Below are positions 52,525 through 61,535 of a stretch of 64,000 nt of DNA, one piece after another. Every line of letters starts with the position of its first letter. The stretch's first letter is position 1. A program made the position numbers and the translations under genes. The notes under the pieces were generated by a model. It saw nothing but the letters and a program-made list of their open reading frames with translations. It searched no databases and was not told the DNA's origin. Location: positions 25,645 to 89,644 of the forward strand of contig CADDZC010000006.1 in the NCBI GenBank assembly GCA_902812365.1. Direction: 5' to 3'. The stretch comes from Acidobacteriota bacterium. GTDB lineage: Bacteria; Acidobacteriota; Terriglobia; UBA7540.

Positions 52525-54537
52525 ATGCCCGACCCGTTTGATCGCGCCGACGCCCTTGCTTCCCTCCCCGTCCCCCCAGCCAAGGACGCCGCGCCGCCCT
52601 TGCGCCGGCCCCAGCACGGCGCGGCGGCCGTTCTGGTCCTGCTCGCCGGCTTGCCCTACCTCAACAGCCTTCGGAACGGCTTTGTCTATGACGACGAGCA
52701 GCAGATTTTGCAGAATCCATACCTGCGCAGCCTCCACCATTGGCGCGAGATTCTCACCACGCCGGTTTGGTCCTATCTGGGGCCGGACACGGCGAAGTAT
52801 TACCGGCCGGTCATGAGCCTCGGTTATCTCGCCGGTTTTCAGCTGGCGGGGCCGAGGCCGTGGCTCTTTCATTTGGTCAACCTGCTGCTCAACGCCGCCG
52901 TCGTGCTGTTGGTCTGGAAGGTGAGCCAGCGCCTGTTTCGGCGCCCGGGAATGGCCTTTCTGGCGGCGGCCATTTTTGCCTTGCACCCCTTGCATTCCGA
53001 AGCCGTGGATTGGATCGCAGCGGTCACGGACCTCGAGCTGAGCCTGTTCTACCTGCTGGCCTTCTGGTTCTTTCTGCGGCTGGGAGAGGCGCCGGGCGGC
53101 AACCGGTCCCGCGGCGCCGGCACGCTGGCTGGGATGGCGGCGAGCTTTGCTCTGGCGCTGGCCTCGAAGGAGCCGGCTGTGACCCTGGCTGCGGTGGCGA
53201 CCGGCTACGAGCACCTCTACCGGGCCGACCGCGCCCGGACGTCGCCGGCGGTCAAAATTTCGCGCTATGCCCCTTTGTGGGCGCTGGTGGCGGTCTATTT
53301 CGTGGTCCGGGCGCGTTTCCTGGGAGGCGTTTTTCCGTCTCATCCCAACACGGATCTGACCTCCGAGCAGGTGTGGTTTTCAGCCATCGCCTTGGTCGGG
53401 CAATACGTTGTCAAGCTGCTGTGGCCGATTCACTTGTGCGCTTACTATCTGTTTTCGGCCGACTGGGCCGCCCTGCTTCCCTGGGCGGCGGTTGGGGCGA
53501 CGGTGATCGCGGCCAGCGCTGCGTTCGTCGCGTACGCCTGGCGGCGGAATCGGACGCTGACTTTCGGAGTTCTGTGGTTCTTTGCCACCCTCGCTCCGGT
53601 GCTCAATCCGCGATGGCTGGCCGCCAATGCGTTCGCGGAACGTTACGCATACCTGCCTTCGGTCGGTTTTTGCTGGCTGCTGGCCGCCGCCTGCCTTGCC
53701 GTCGGGTCGCGCGCCGCGGCTCACCGGACGGCCCACCTGGGTTGGGCGGGAGTCGCGGCGGCGGTGGCGGCGCTCTCGATCGCGCGGATCGTGACGCGGA
53801 ACCGCGACTGGCATGACGACGTCAGGCTGTACACCCAGACCCTGCGACTTGATCCCCAGGCCTACTACATCCACAATAACCTCGGGCAGGTTTATTGGGA
53901 TGAAGGCGAGACGGAGGCCGCCGAACGGGAGTGGCGCACGGCTCTGCGCCTGGCGCCCGGCGCGGAGGTCGTGCTGGTGAACCTGGGACTGCTCGATACG
54001 CATCGGAAGCGCTACGGCGCGGCCGTCGCTGAACTCGAACGGGCCCTCGAACTTCAGCCGTCCGATCCCGCCGCCCACATGAATCTGGCCCTCGCTTACC
54101 AGGGACTCGGTGACACCTCGAAGGCGGAGGCCGAGTTGCAGACGGCGGTCCGGCTGGCTCCACTCAACTCGCGGGGCCGCATCCTGCTCGGCGAGCGCCT
54201 GATGGACGACGGGCATTTCGCCGAGGCCGAACAGCAGTTCCGGCAATCGCTCATCCTTCGCCCCACTGTCGAGGGCTGGCTCGATCTCGGCCTGACGGAG
54301 TGGAGCTTGAATCGCCTGCCGGAAGCCGAGAGCGCGTTTAAGGAAGCAGCCAAGCTGGATCCCGCAAGCGCCCGCCCGCACTTCCTCCTGGGGCTCTTCT
54401 ATGGCACTTACGGACGCCGCGACCAGGCCGAGCGCGAGTACGCCGCAGGGTTTCAGAGGGATCCGGATAACGCCGAGGCGCGGGCGAACTACCGGAAGCT
54501 GAGGGCCCGGGCTGGCCATGATCATGAGACTCGATAG
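52525..54537 (+). CDS. TMTC-like multi-TM glycosyltransferase with TPR domain
   Basis: 670 residues. The N-terminal part (about 1-430) is polytopic: VLVLLAGLPYLNSLRNGFVYDDEQQILQNPYLRSLHHW near the start carries an acidic DDE motif in a loop, as in PMT-fold sugar transferases, then ten or so hydrophobic helices. The C-terminal 230 residues are TPR repeats (ALRLAPGAEVVLVNLGLLDTHRKRY, ALELQPSDPAAHMNLALAYQGLGD). This order matches bacterial relatives of eukaryotic TMTC O-mannosyltransferases. It probably glycosylates exported proteins using lipid-linked sugars; donor and targets are unknown. lolA follows 6 bp later. Confidence 0.83.
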   Translation: MPDPFDRADALASLPVPPAKDAAPPLRRPQHGAAAVLVLLAGLPYLNSLRNGFVYDDEQQILQNPYLRSLHHWREILTTPVWSYLGPDTAKYYRPVMSLGYLAGFQLAGPRPWLFHLVNLLLNAAVVLLVWKVSQRLFRRPGMAFLAAAIFALHPLHSEAVDWIAAVTDLELSLFYLLAFWFFLRLGEAPGGNRSRGAGTLAGMAASFALALASKEPAVTLAAVATGYEHLYRADRARTSPAVKISRYAPLWALVAVYFVVRARFLGGVFPSHPNTDLTSEQVWFSAIALVGQYVVKLLWPIHLCAYYLFSADWAALLPWAAVGATVIAASAAFVAYAWRRNRTLTFGVLWFFATLAPVLNPRWLAANAFAERYAYLPSVGFCWLLAAACLAVGSRAAAHRTAHLGWAGVAAAVAALSIARIVTRNRDWHDDVRLYTQTLRLDPQAYYIHNNLGQVYWDEGETEAAEREWRTALRLAPGAEVVLVNLGLLDTHRKRYGAAVAELERALELQPSDPAAHMNLALAYQGLGDTSKAEAELQTAVRLAPLNSRGRILLGERLMDDGHFAEAEQQFRQSLILRPTVEGWLDLGLTEWSLNRLPEAESAFKEAAKLDPASARPHFLLGLFYGTYGRRDQAEREYAAGFQRDPDNAEARANYRKLRARAGHDHETR

Positions 54538-54543
54538 GGCGAG

Positions 54544-55236
54544 ATGGGATTTCCGAGGTCGCCGGTGAGGCGGCGCTTGTTCCTGCCCCAGGCGGCCATT
54601 CTCGGCGCCGTCCTGGTTGGGGCGGCCGGCGCGGCGAGCGCCCGCGCTTCGGGGTCGGTGGACGAATTTGTGCGGCGCTTTGAATCGAGCTACCGCCACG
54701 TGCGCACGCTGCGCGCTGATTTTACCCAGACCTTCTATGCCTGGGGCGAGAGCCGGACGGAGTCGGGGACGGTCGAATTCGCGCGCCGCGGCCGAATGCG
54801 CTGGGATTACCGCCAGCCGGAGGAGAAGGTCTTTGTTTCCAACGGAAAAGAAACATTCCTGTACGTTCCTCAAGAAAAGCAAGTGACCCGTTCGCCGGCG
54901 CGGGCGAGCGACGACGCGCGCGTTCCCCTGCGACTTCTGCTCTCTCACCTCGATCTTCACAAGGTCTTCGCCAAAATCGAGTTTGCCAACCAAGCCCTTC
55001 GCGCCGACCCCGGCGATCTGGTGCTCAGGGCCTATCCCCAGGGAGCCGCATCGCAGGAGTACCGATCCGTGTTGGTCGAGGTGACGCCGTCCTTTGACGT
55101 CCGGCGCCTCGTCATCTTTTACCCCGATAACAGCACCATGCAGTTCGAGTTTACGCACATCCAGCGCAACGCTCCGGTGGCCGATTCAAGCTTTGAGTTC
55201 ACCCCTCCTGCCGGCACGCGCGTTGTCGAGCAGTGA
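54544..55236 (+). CDS. lolA: Outer-membrane lipoprotein carrier protein LolA
   Basis: 230 residues with a signal peptide (LFLPQAAILGAVLVGAAGAASARA). LolA fold: VDEFVRRFESSYRHVRTLRADFTQTFYAW, then RGRMRWDYRQPEEKVFVSNGKETFLYVPQEKQV and a late VTPSFDVRRLVIFYPDNSTMQFEF. It shuttles lipoproteins across the periplasm to the outer membrane. Confirms a double-membrane envelope. It lies 6 bp after the TMTC-like gene; LolB is often absent in non-gamma-proteobacteria and is not seen here. Confidence 0.92.
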   Translation: MGFPRSPVRRRLFLPQAAILGAVLVGAAGAASARASGSVDEFVRRFESSYRHVRTLRADFTQTFYAWGESRTESGTVEFARRGRMRWDYRQPEEKVFVSNGKETFLYVPQEKQVTRSPARASDDARVPLRLLLSHLDLHKVFAKIEFANQALRADPGDLVLRAYPQGAASQEYRSVLVEVTPSFDVRRLVIFYPDNSTMQFEFTHIQRNAPVADSSFEFTPPAGTRVVEQ

Positions 55237-55269
55237 TGAGCGCCGGCTCGGCCTCGAAACCCTTGCCGG

Positions 55270-56682
55270 TTACCCGCCGCCCGGGGCGGAGGGCCCGAGC
55301 GACATCGCCCAACGCACGGCTTTCCAAATCCCGTACGCCGGAATGCCGCTGCCGACCAGAGCCAGGCACCACAGAGCGTCCGCGCGGCGGCCGGCAAACG
55401 TATCCGCCAAAATGATCGCCGCGATGGCCACAAATATAATCGGCACAACAGGATAACCCCAGGTCCGGTACGGGCGGGCGAGCTCCGGCTGTCGCCGCCG
55501 AAGCAGGATGATCCCGGCCGTGACGAGGCCGTAGAAAATCCATTCGGAATAGATCGCCTTCGTGTAAAGCGCTTCGTAGGAACCGCTGAGGGCAAAAATT
55601 CCGGCCACCACACCTTGGGCGGTAATCGACGCGGCGGGCGTCCGGAAACGAGGATGAAGCTCGGCCAGCCGGCGGGGCAGCAATCCGTCGCGCGCCTGGG
55701 CGTAAGGGATGCGGGAGCCCGAGAGGATGGAGCCATTGAGGGTGGCAAAGGTGGAGACGAGGACGCCGACAGCCACCAGCGTGCCGCCGGCGTGGCCGAG
55801 GAAGCGGCGCGCCGCCGCCGCCGCAATCGCGGTGGTGTTGAGCGCTTCGGCGGGAGCCAGCACGTAAAAGTAAGCGATGTTGACCAGGACGTAGACCACC
55901 ACCACCACCAGCGACCCGAAAATCAGCGCTCGCGGCATATTGACCTCGGGCCGTTCCACTTCCCCGGCCACCATGCTGAGGTTATTCCAACCGTCATAAG
56001 CCCAAAGCGCCGAGACGGTGGCCAGCGTAAAACCGGCCAGCAGGCTCTCGTGCCCTACCGGTCGCGCCGGCGACTGAAAGTTGGCCCAAGAACCGTGTCC
56101 GATCACGAGCCCGAGCACGATGATCACACCCAGCACGGCGAGCTTGGCCGCCGTCAACACCGTCTGCAACGCCCCGCTCTTGCGCACGCCGAGGACATTC
56201 ACCGCGGAGAGAAACGCGATCATCGCCGCCGCGCCGATTTGCAAGCCCGTAAGCTGAATCCCCGCGTGAGGGCCCAGTATTCGAGCGTCGATCCGCCAGA
56301 CGACGGAGGTGAGCGAGGGGAAGAAATAAGCCAGATAAAACAGAAATCCGGTGGCAATCGCGGCAATGGACGCGCTCTTGGCCACGATCAACTGCGTCCA
56401 GCCGTAGAGGAAGCCCATCGCCGGCCCGTAGGCGCGGTGCAGATATGCATATTCTCCGCCCGCTTCCGGAATGGCCGCTCCGAGCTCCGCATAGCCGAAC
56501 GCTCCGAACAGGCTGAGCACGCCCGCGAACACCCATACCCCGAGCACTCGCTCCGGCGTGCCGACATGAGCGAGCATCAGGCTGGGGACGACGAAAATCG
56601 CCGTGCCGATCATCGTCCCGGCGACGACCGACGTGGCTCCGTATAAGCCAAGACCTTTGACGAGCTCCGCCTGGTGAGCCAT
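55270..56682 (-). CDS. APC-family amino acid permease
   Basis: About 470 residues from ATG 56682 (a longer reading starts at 56763). Twelve hydrophobic segments; first-helix signature GLGLYGATSVVAGTMIGTAIFVVPS, then YGPAMGFLYGWTQLIVAKSASIAA, ALWAYDGWNNLSMVAGEVERPEVNMPRAL and LNGSILSGSRIPYAQARDGLLPRRL. It resembles LAT/YfnA-type amino acid exchangers. Upstream lies the 719-bp repeat-bearing region. Substrate unknown. Confidence 0.88.
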   Translation of the reverse strand: MAHQAELVKGLGLYGATSVVAGTMIGTAIFVVPSLMLAHVGTPERVLGVWVFAGVLSLFGAFGYAELGAAIPEAGGEYAYLHRAYGPAMGFLYGWTQLIVAKSASIAAIATGFLFYLAYFFPSLTSVVWRIDARILGPHAGIQLTGLQIGAAAMIAFLSAVNVLGVRKSGALQTVLTAAKLAVLGVIIVLGLVIGHGSWANFQSPARPVGHESLLAGFTLATVSALWAYDGWNNLSMVAGEVERPEVNMPRALIFGSLVVVVVYVLVNIAYFYVLAPAEALNTTAIAAAAARRFLGHAGGTLVAVGVLVSTFATLNGSILSGSRIPYAQARDGLLPRRLAELHPRFRTPAASITAQGVVAGIFALSGSYEALYTKAIYSEWIFYGLVTAGIILLRRRQPELARPYRTWGYPVVPIIFVAIAAIILADTFAGRRADALWCLALVGSGIPAYGIWKAVRWAMSLGPSAPGGG

Positions 56683-57401
56683 GGGCCGGACCGCGATGGC
56701 CAGAAAAGCAAATCCGGCCAGAAAAGTCAAAGGACAAAACCGCCCCCGAATTCTTCTCCACATCCGGCGGCAGAAGATGGGTTGCCGCCGCGCTGGTTCA
56801 GCCCGCAGACCGCCGGGGGCACAGCGTCGCGAGAGGCGCTAGATGGGGGCCAGCCAATCCTGGAATCGGAGGCTGGCCCGTGAGTTCCCGAGTTCGGGAC
56901 TGCAAAAATCACCGATCTCGATTAGTTTCAAATACATAGTGGCTTTCTGTCGGTGGCGGTTCCGAGCCTCCACGTATTTTCAATGACTTACGCGCTACTT
57001 ACACCCCGTCTTTTCATCTAAGTCAAATGTTTTCATTAACCTATTGGCTTTCCCAAATCCGCTCTACGTATTTTCAACAACTTAGCGGCTTCGTTTTTGG
57101 GGCTAAGCAGATAGGTTGCCTATTTTCAATAACATAGTGGCTTCGTTCCTCAAAATAAAGATGTTTTGTCTGCCCGCGGATCTCCCTCCTGACCCGTTTC
57201 CCCAGAGCCCCGCTGTGGCGACCGTCCGGACCCTGACCGCTCCCGCTCAGCCCAGCTCGAGCGGCCCCCTTGAATGGGGTTTTTTGGGGCGGGCGGACGC
57301 AAGGCGGGACTTACACTTATCATGGTTAATGACTATATAGTATATTATTTCCGGGAGCTGTCAAGACCGCCCCAAGGCCAGTCTCTTCGGAAGGCTTCCC
57401 G
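56683..57401. other. 719-bp gene-free, AT-rich region between two transporter genes
   Basis: Bases 56900-57150 are clearly AT-richer than the flanks and contain the five-copy repeat array described separately. Near 57265-57285 a short CCCC-TTGAAT-GGGG stem with six Ts could be a weak plus-strand terminator, and ACTATATAGT (57332-57341) is a perfect 10-bp palindrome close to the symporter stop. No open frame has a believable start and product. Confidence 0.6.
56923..57145. repeat. Five degenerate, helically phased direct repeats
   Basis: Five copies of a unit close to TTTTCAATAACATAGTGGCT (positions of the conserved CA: 56929, 56981, 57034, 57075, 57127). Spacings of 52, 53, 41 and 52 bp are near 5, 5, 4 and 5 turns of B-DNA, so the copies would lie on one face of the helix. 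Copies differ at 2-6 positions and the spacers are unrelated. Could be an operator array, a nucleoid-protein site or a remnant of an older mobile or tandem element. Confidence 0.65.
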
Positions 57402-58886
57402 TCAGGATTCTCGCCCGGCCAACGCCGTCGCCAGCACGCCGGCTCCGAACGTCACCCCGGCCCCGATCGCCACGTACCACGTCCAGGCAATGGAAGTGAA
57501 AATCATCACGACGAGCAGGACGGCGAGCCCAAGGAGCGCTCCGGCCAGCGCCGCGCGGCGGGCAACGCGGCGGGTGAGGGCCCCGAGCAGAAAGATGCCG
57601 AGCATGCTGCCGTAAGGAACCGAGGCGACGGTGAGGGCCAGCTCCAGCACGCTCTCGTGCACGAGCTGCGCGGCGCTGGCCGCCACGATCAGAACGCCGC
57701 CCCAGAGCAGCGTCAGGCCGCGGGAGACGCGCAGATCATGCCGCTGATCGGCCTTAGGGCGGAAGAAAGGTTTATAGAAATCGACCACCGAGCTCGAGGC
57801 CAGGGAATTCAAGGCGGCGCTCAAATTGGCCATGCCGGCGGCCAGGATGGCGGCGATCAGCAGACCGGCGAGGCCGCGCGGCAGTTTCGTGACGACGAAA
57901 AGGGGAAAGATCTGGTCGGGGCGGCTAAAAGCGCGGCTTGGAGGAAAGTGATGGTAGTAGGCAAACAGCGTGACGCCCATCACCAGGAACAGCGTGAACT
58001 GGAATAAGATCACGGCTCCGCTCGCAAGCAGCGCCGCCTGGCTCTGGCGCAGGCTGCGGGCCGCGAGCAGGCGCTGCACGATGAGCTGGTCGGTCCCGTG
58101 GCTGGCGCTGGTCAGGAACGTTCCGCCCACCAGCCCCGACCAGAATAGGTAGGGCTGGTACCAATTGAAGGCGAAATCCAACACCTCCAGCTTGCCGCCC
58201 GCTTGATTGGCCAGCCGCACGACCTCCGGCCAGCCGCCGGGGATGGCGTGGAGGGCGGCCATCAAGGCCAGAACCGTGCCCGCCAGATAGATGGTGAGCT
58301 GAATCACATCCGTCCAGATGACCGCCGTGAAGCCTCCCTGGAAGGTGTAAAAGACCGTGAGCAGGGTGATGACCAGGACGGAGGTGAGCACGCCGGTCCG
58401 AAAAATGATGACGGCGACGAGGGAGATGGCGAACACCCGCACTCCTTCGGCGAGCGCGCGGCTGGCCAGGAACAAGGCCGCCGTGAACACTTTGAGGGCG
58501 CGGCCGAAGCGCCGGTCGATGAACTGGTAGGCGGTGAAAAGCTGGCCGGTAAAATAGCGCGGCAGAAGCACGAAGCTGACCACCACGCGCCCCACCAAGT
58601 AGCCGAAGACGAGCTGGAGGAAGCCGAGATTCGAGCGGTAGGCGATGCCAGGGGTGCTGATGATGGTCAGGATGCTGGTTTCGGCGGAAACCACGGACAG
58701 CGCGATGGCCCACCAGGGCAAGCGCCGTCCGCCGAGGAAGTAGTCGTCGAGCGTCCGCTGGCCTTTGCGGAAGCGGGCTCCGAACAGCGTGATCGCCACC
58801 AGGTAGGCGGCAATCACCAGCAGGTCGAGCGGATGGAGTGACAAAGGCGAGCCCTCGCGGCGATCGGCCGCCCGTCTTGCCGGCAT
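57402..58886 (-). CDS. Sodium:solute symporter (SSS family)
   Basis: About 494 residues from ATG 58886; a TTG start further upstream (58943) is less likely. Thirteen hydrophobic segments; hallmark SSS features are RTLDDYFLGGRRLPWWAIALSVVSAETSILTIISTPG at the first helices and the conserved GGFTAVIWTDVIQLTIYLAGT in the middle. Substrates of relatives include sugars, inositol, proline and pantothenate; not determinable here. Separate from the APC gene downstream by the repeat region. Confidence 0.9.
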   Translation of the reverse strand: MPARRAADRREGSPLSLHPLDLLVIAAYLVAITLFGARFRKGQRTLDDYFLGGRRLPWWAIALSVVSAETSILTIISTPGIAYRSNLGFLQLVFGYLVGRVVVSFVLLPRYFTGQLFTAYQFIDRRFGRALKVFTAALFLASRALAEGVRVFAISLVAVIIFRTGVLTSVLVITLLTVFYTFQGGFTAVIWTDVIQLTIYLAGTVLALMAALHAIPGGWPEVVRLANQAGGKLEVLDFAFNWYQPYLFWSGLVGGTFLTSASHGTDQLIVQRLLAARSLRQSQAALLASGAVILFQFTLFLVMGVTLFAYYHHFPPSRAFSRPDQIFPLFVVTKLPRGLAGLLIAAILAAGMANLSAALNSLASSSVVDFYKPFFRPKADQRHDLRVSRGLTLLWGGVLIVAASAAQLVHESVLELALTVASVPYGSMLGIFLLGALTRRVARRAALAGALLGLAVLLVVMIFTSIAWTWYVAIGAGVTFGAGVLATALAGRES

Positions 58887-59241
58887 GGCGGCGGAGGCGT
58901 CGTCGCCGGCGGAGCCGACGGGTTGAGGCGCGAGTCTATCCAACCGGTTCCGGGAGTGTCAAGCGGCGACCCGGCGAAAAGCCGGTGCCGAGCGAGCCTC
59001 GCCCCGCTTAAAATCTGCATCCAACCTAACCGGAGACGGGCTACCATGGAGGCTGCCTTCGAAGCAGGCTGGAAATTTCGCTTGCAAACTTTGCCGAGTC
59101 CTGATATTCGGAGTGGGGGCGAGGGTCGGCGGGAAGAGTCGTTGAAGCTGGTTAATACCCAGTCTGATCCGCCTCAGCGGGCGAGCACGGCGACTTTGGC
59201 GCTTCCTGAGGTCACATCCCATACGCCGAGGTTGTAACACC
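58887..59241. other. 355-bp divergent intergenic region
   Basis: Lies between the symporter start and the secreted TPR gene. Contains a CTTCGAAG palindrome within a GCTGCCTTCGAAGCAGGC imperfect inverted repeat (about 59050-59070), a possible dyad operator. I see no gene and no convincing -35/-10 pair. Confidence 0.4.
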
Positions 59242-60597
59242 ATGAAGATCAGAATGACTGCTCTTTGGACCTGCGCGCTGCTGGTCGCGGGGGGCCTCAC
59301 CACGCTGCTGCCCGTCACCGCGGCGGCCCCGGCGAGGCCGGCCGCCCAGGAAGCAGCGCAGCCGAATGCCGGCGGCGAAAAGAAACCGGCGTGGAAAAGC
59401 CGAGACGAATATGACGCCTTCCAGAAGATCATGACGGCCACCGACCCGGCGGCGAAAATCAACGCCGCCGAGGCCTTTCTGCAGAAATATCCAAACTCCG
59501 ACTTTAAAGACCAGGCGTATCTGCTTGAGATGCAGAGCTATCAGCAGCAGAACAATGCCGGCAAGGCCATGGAGGCGGCGCGCAACGTCCTGAAGTCCAA
59601 CCCCCAGGACACCACGGCGCTGGCCGCGCTCAACTACCTCAGCTTCGCCTTCCCCTTTGTCTTCAACGCCAAAGACGCCAACGCGGAAGCCGAGCTGGCG
59701 GAGGCTGAATCCTACGGCAAGCAGGGCCTAGAGCTGCTGCAAAAGCTGCAAAAACCCCCCAACCTGCCCGAAGAGCAGTTCACCGAGCAGGTGAAGCAGT
59801 TGCGCGCCAACTTTAACGGCGTGCTGGGATTTGTGGCCTTGCAGAAAAAGGACTACCCCACCGCCCTCACCGAGCTCAAAGCGGCGCTGGAAGATGCTCC
59901 GAGCAACCCGTACATCACCTACCGGATCGGCCTGAGCTACCTGTACTCGAACCCTCCCGACATCAACAACGCGATCTGGTACCTGGCGCGCGCCGTCTCG
60001 TTGGCGAAAGCCGCCAAGAGCCCCGACGAACCCGGCATCGAGAAGTTTTATGACCAGGTTTATGTGGGGCGGCATGGCTCCGACCAGGGCCAGAACGACG
60101 TCATCGCCCAGGCCGCGCAGTCGGTGAATCCGCCGCCGGGCTTCAACGTAGCTCCGCCGCCCAAGCACGCCAAGACCGGCAACCCGAGCGTCGACGGGCT
60201 TTACCAGATTGAAGACGCCCTGGCCGTCGGCGGCGATCAGGCGCAGCAGAATTGGCAGAGCTTAAAAGGACAGCCTCTCCAATTGGCCGGATTTGTGGAC
60301 AGCGTCGAGCGGGGCAGCGACCCGGGAACCTGCGTCGTCCGCATCGACATCACGCCGGAGTCGAGGGCCAAAGAAGGCGTTTACGATATCGAGCTGCACG
60401 ACGCGCAGAGCGAGTGCAAGGACCTGGCGCGGGGCGACCCCGTGCGCTTCCAGGGCACGATTGCCGCCTACACCTTGTCGCCCAACTTCGTCCTGACGCT
60501 GGAGAACGGCAAGATCAACGCCGAAGACCTGCGCGCCGCCGCGGCCGCCCGCGAAGCGGCCAAGCCCAAGCCGCCGCGCCATCGGACGAGCCACTAG
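59242..60597 (+). CDS. Secreted TPR-repeat protein
   Basis: 451 residues with a signal peptide (WTCALLVAGGLTTLLPVTAAA). TPR-like helical pairs run through residues 50-300 (AAEAFLQKYPNSDFKDQAYLLEMQSYQQQNN, LGFVALQKKDYPTALTELKAALEDAPSNPYITYRIGLSYLY). A second, beta-rich part follows (WQSLKGQPLQLAGFVDSVERGSDP, VRFQGTIAAYTLSPNFVLTLENG), resembling an OB-like tRNA_anti-like domain. The tail is Lys/Pro-rich. Probably a periplasmic scaffold; the precise role is unknown. Confidence 0.78.
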   Translation: MKIRMTALWTCALLVAGGLTTLLPVTAAAPARPAAQEAAQPNAGGEKKPAWKSRDEYDAFQKIMTATDPAAKINAAEAFLQKYPNSDFKDQAYLLEMQSYQQQNNAGKAMEAARNVLKSNPQDTTALAALNYLSFAFPFVFNAKDANAEAELAEAESYGKQGLELLQKLQKPPNLPEEQFTEQVKQLRANFNGVLGFVALQKKDYPTALTELKAALEDAPSNPYITYRIGLSYLYSNPPDINNAIWYLARAVSLAKAAKSPDEPGIEKFYDQVYVGRHGSDQGQNDVIAQAAQSVNPPPGFNVAPPPKHAKTGNPSVDGLYQIEDALAVGGDQAQQNWQSLKGQPLQLAGFVDSVERGSDPGTCVVRIDITPESRAKEGVYDIELHDAQSECKDLARGDPVRFQGTIAAYTLSPNFVLTLENGKINAEDLRAAAAAREAAKPKPPRHRTSH

Positions 60598-60617
60598 CCC
60601 GGCCTCATCGGCCGGGC
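60597..60617. terminator. Bidirectional hairpin between convergent genes
   Basis: GCCCGGCC and GGCCGGGC form a perfect 8-bp stem around a 5-base loop, starting inside the TPR stop codon and ending 35 bp before the Fis-type gene's stop. There is no T-tract on either strand. Confidence 0.5.
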
Positions 60618-60651
60618 GGCCGCGAAGGCCGGCGGCGGGTGCGCTTCTCCC

Positions 60652-60921
60652 TCACTTCCCGGCAGTCGGCGCGGCCGACTTCCGGAGAGCGGTCTTGCGG
60701 GTTCGGCGGCGGCTCGGACGATGGTCGAGCTGGAGTTCTTCGATGCGGCGGCTCAGCGTGTTGCGGTGGATTTCCAGTTCTTCGGCGGCCTTCGACTGGT
60801 TCCCCCGGGTCTTTTCCAGCACCTTTTTGATGAATCGCCTTTCGAACTCCTCCATCGCATCCTTGTAAGCCACTCCATGCTCGATCATTTGGTTGATCAG
60901 AGCTTCCAGTTGGTCCTTCAC
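60652..60921 (-). CDS. Fis-type helix-turn-helix protein
   Basis: 89 residues. C-terminal helix-turn-helix of the Fis/HTH_8 type (NQSKAAEELEIHRNTLSRRIEELQL) preceded by a helical dimerisation stretch (EEFERRFIKKVLEKTRG) and followed by a basic tail (RRRTRKTALRK). It resembles the isolated DNA-binding domain of NtrC-like regulators. Third gene of the purC-cvpA operon, 26 bp after cvpA. Target sites unknown. Confidence 0.85.
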   Translation of the reverse strand: MKDQLEALINQMIEHGVAYKDAMEEFERRFIKKVLEKTRGNQSKAAEELEIHRNTLSRRIEELQLDHRPSRRRTRKTALRKSAAPTAGK

Positions 60922-60947
60922 GGTTCCGCTCCACTCAAAAAGATCCG

Positions 60948-61505
60948 CTAATTCGGTTTCGGCGCCGTCCGGCTGGCGTTTTGGGCGAGGCCCTGCCGGA
61001 GCCGTCCCAAGCCGGCGCGGAACTGGGTTTTCAACTCCGACGGCATGGCGAGCGCCAGCAGGCGCGCCCCCGTGGTCACATAAGGAGCCAGGGTGGAGTT
61101 CCGCACCTGGTCGGGCTTGATGGCGAAGGCCACCAGGATCATCAGCAGCACCGAATCGATCACGACGCCGCGCACGAACCCGAACGCTCCGCCGACGAAG
61201 CGGTCAAACCACTCGAGGCCCGCCGTCTTCACCAGCCTGGCGGTCACGGCGGAGACGACGGCTCCGAGCAGGAGCACGCCGATAAACAGGGTCAGAAAGG
61301 CGGCCCCGAGCGCCACCTCATGGGAGCGCGTCAAGTCTTCATACCAGGCCGCGGCCCGCCGGTATTCGAGGGCCGCCACGGCGACGGCGACGATCAGCGT
61401 GGCGAGCGCGATGAGCTCGCGGAGAAAGCCGCGACGGATGGCCAGCACCACCGAAATCAAGACAACGGCGGCAAGGACCCAGTCGATCCCGTTCCAGGCG
61501 TTCAT
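60948..61505 (-). CDS. cvpA: CvpA family membrane protein
   Basis: 185 residues, four hydrophobic segments. Family start IDWVLAAVVLISVVLAIRRGFLRELIALATLIVAV and the internal DRFVGGAFGFVRGVVIDSVLLMILVAF motif are clear. CvpA proteins are inner-membrane proteins linked to colicin V export, purine regulation and envelope integrity. In enterobacteria cvpA precedes purF; here it follows purC by 30 bp, another purine-gene association. Confidence 0.9.
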   Translation of the reverse strand: MNAWNGIDWVLAAVVLISVVLAIRRGFLRELIALATLIVAVAVAALEYRRAAAWYEDLTRSHEVALGAAFLTLFIGVLLLGAVVSAVTARLVKTAGLEWFDRFVGGAFGFVRGVVIDSVLLMILVAFAIKPDQVRNSTLAPYVTTGARLLALAMPSELKTQFRAGLGRLRQGLAQNASRTAPKPN

Positions 61506-61535
61506 GATGTCTTGGCGGTGGCCGGCTCGGGCGTG

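Noticed and set aside
53380..55158. A 592-codon minus-strand frame opposite the TMTC-like gene and lolA
   Set aside because: Antisense shadow with biased composition; the plus-strand genes carry consistent domains.
56923..57145. CRISPR array
   Set aside because: Repeats differ at several positions, spacing includes a 41-bp step, spacer lengths are irregular and there are no cas genes in the window.
56764..57401. Short open frames in the repeat region, for example 57116-57340
   Set aside because: No ribosome-binding site, no conserved composition and low-complexity products; the region reads as non-coding.
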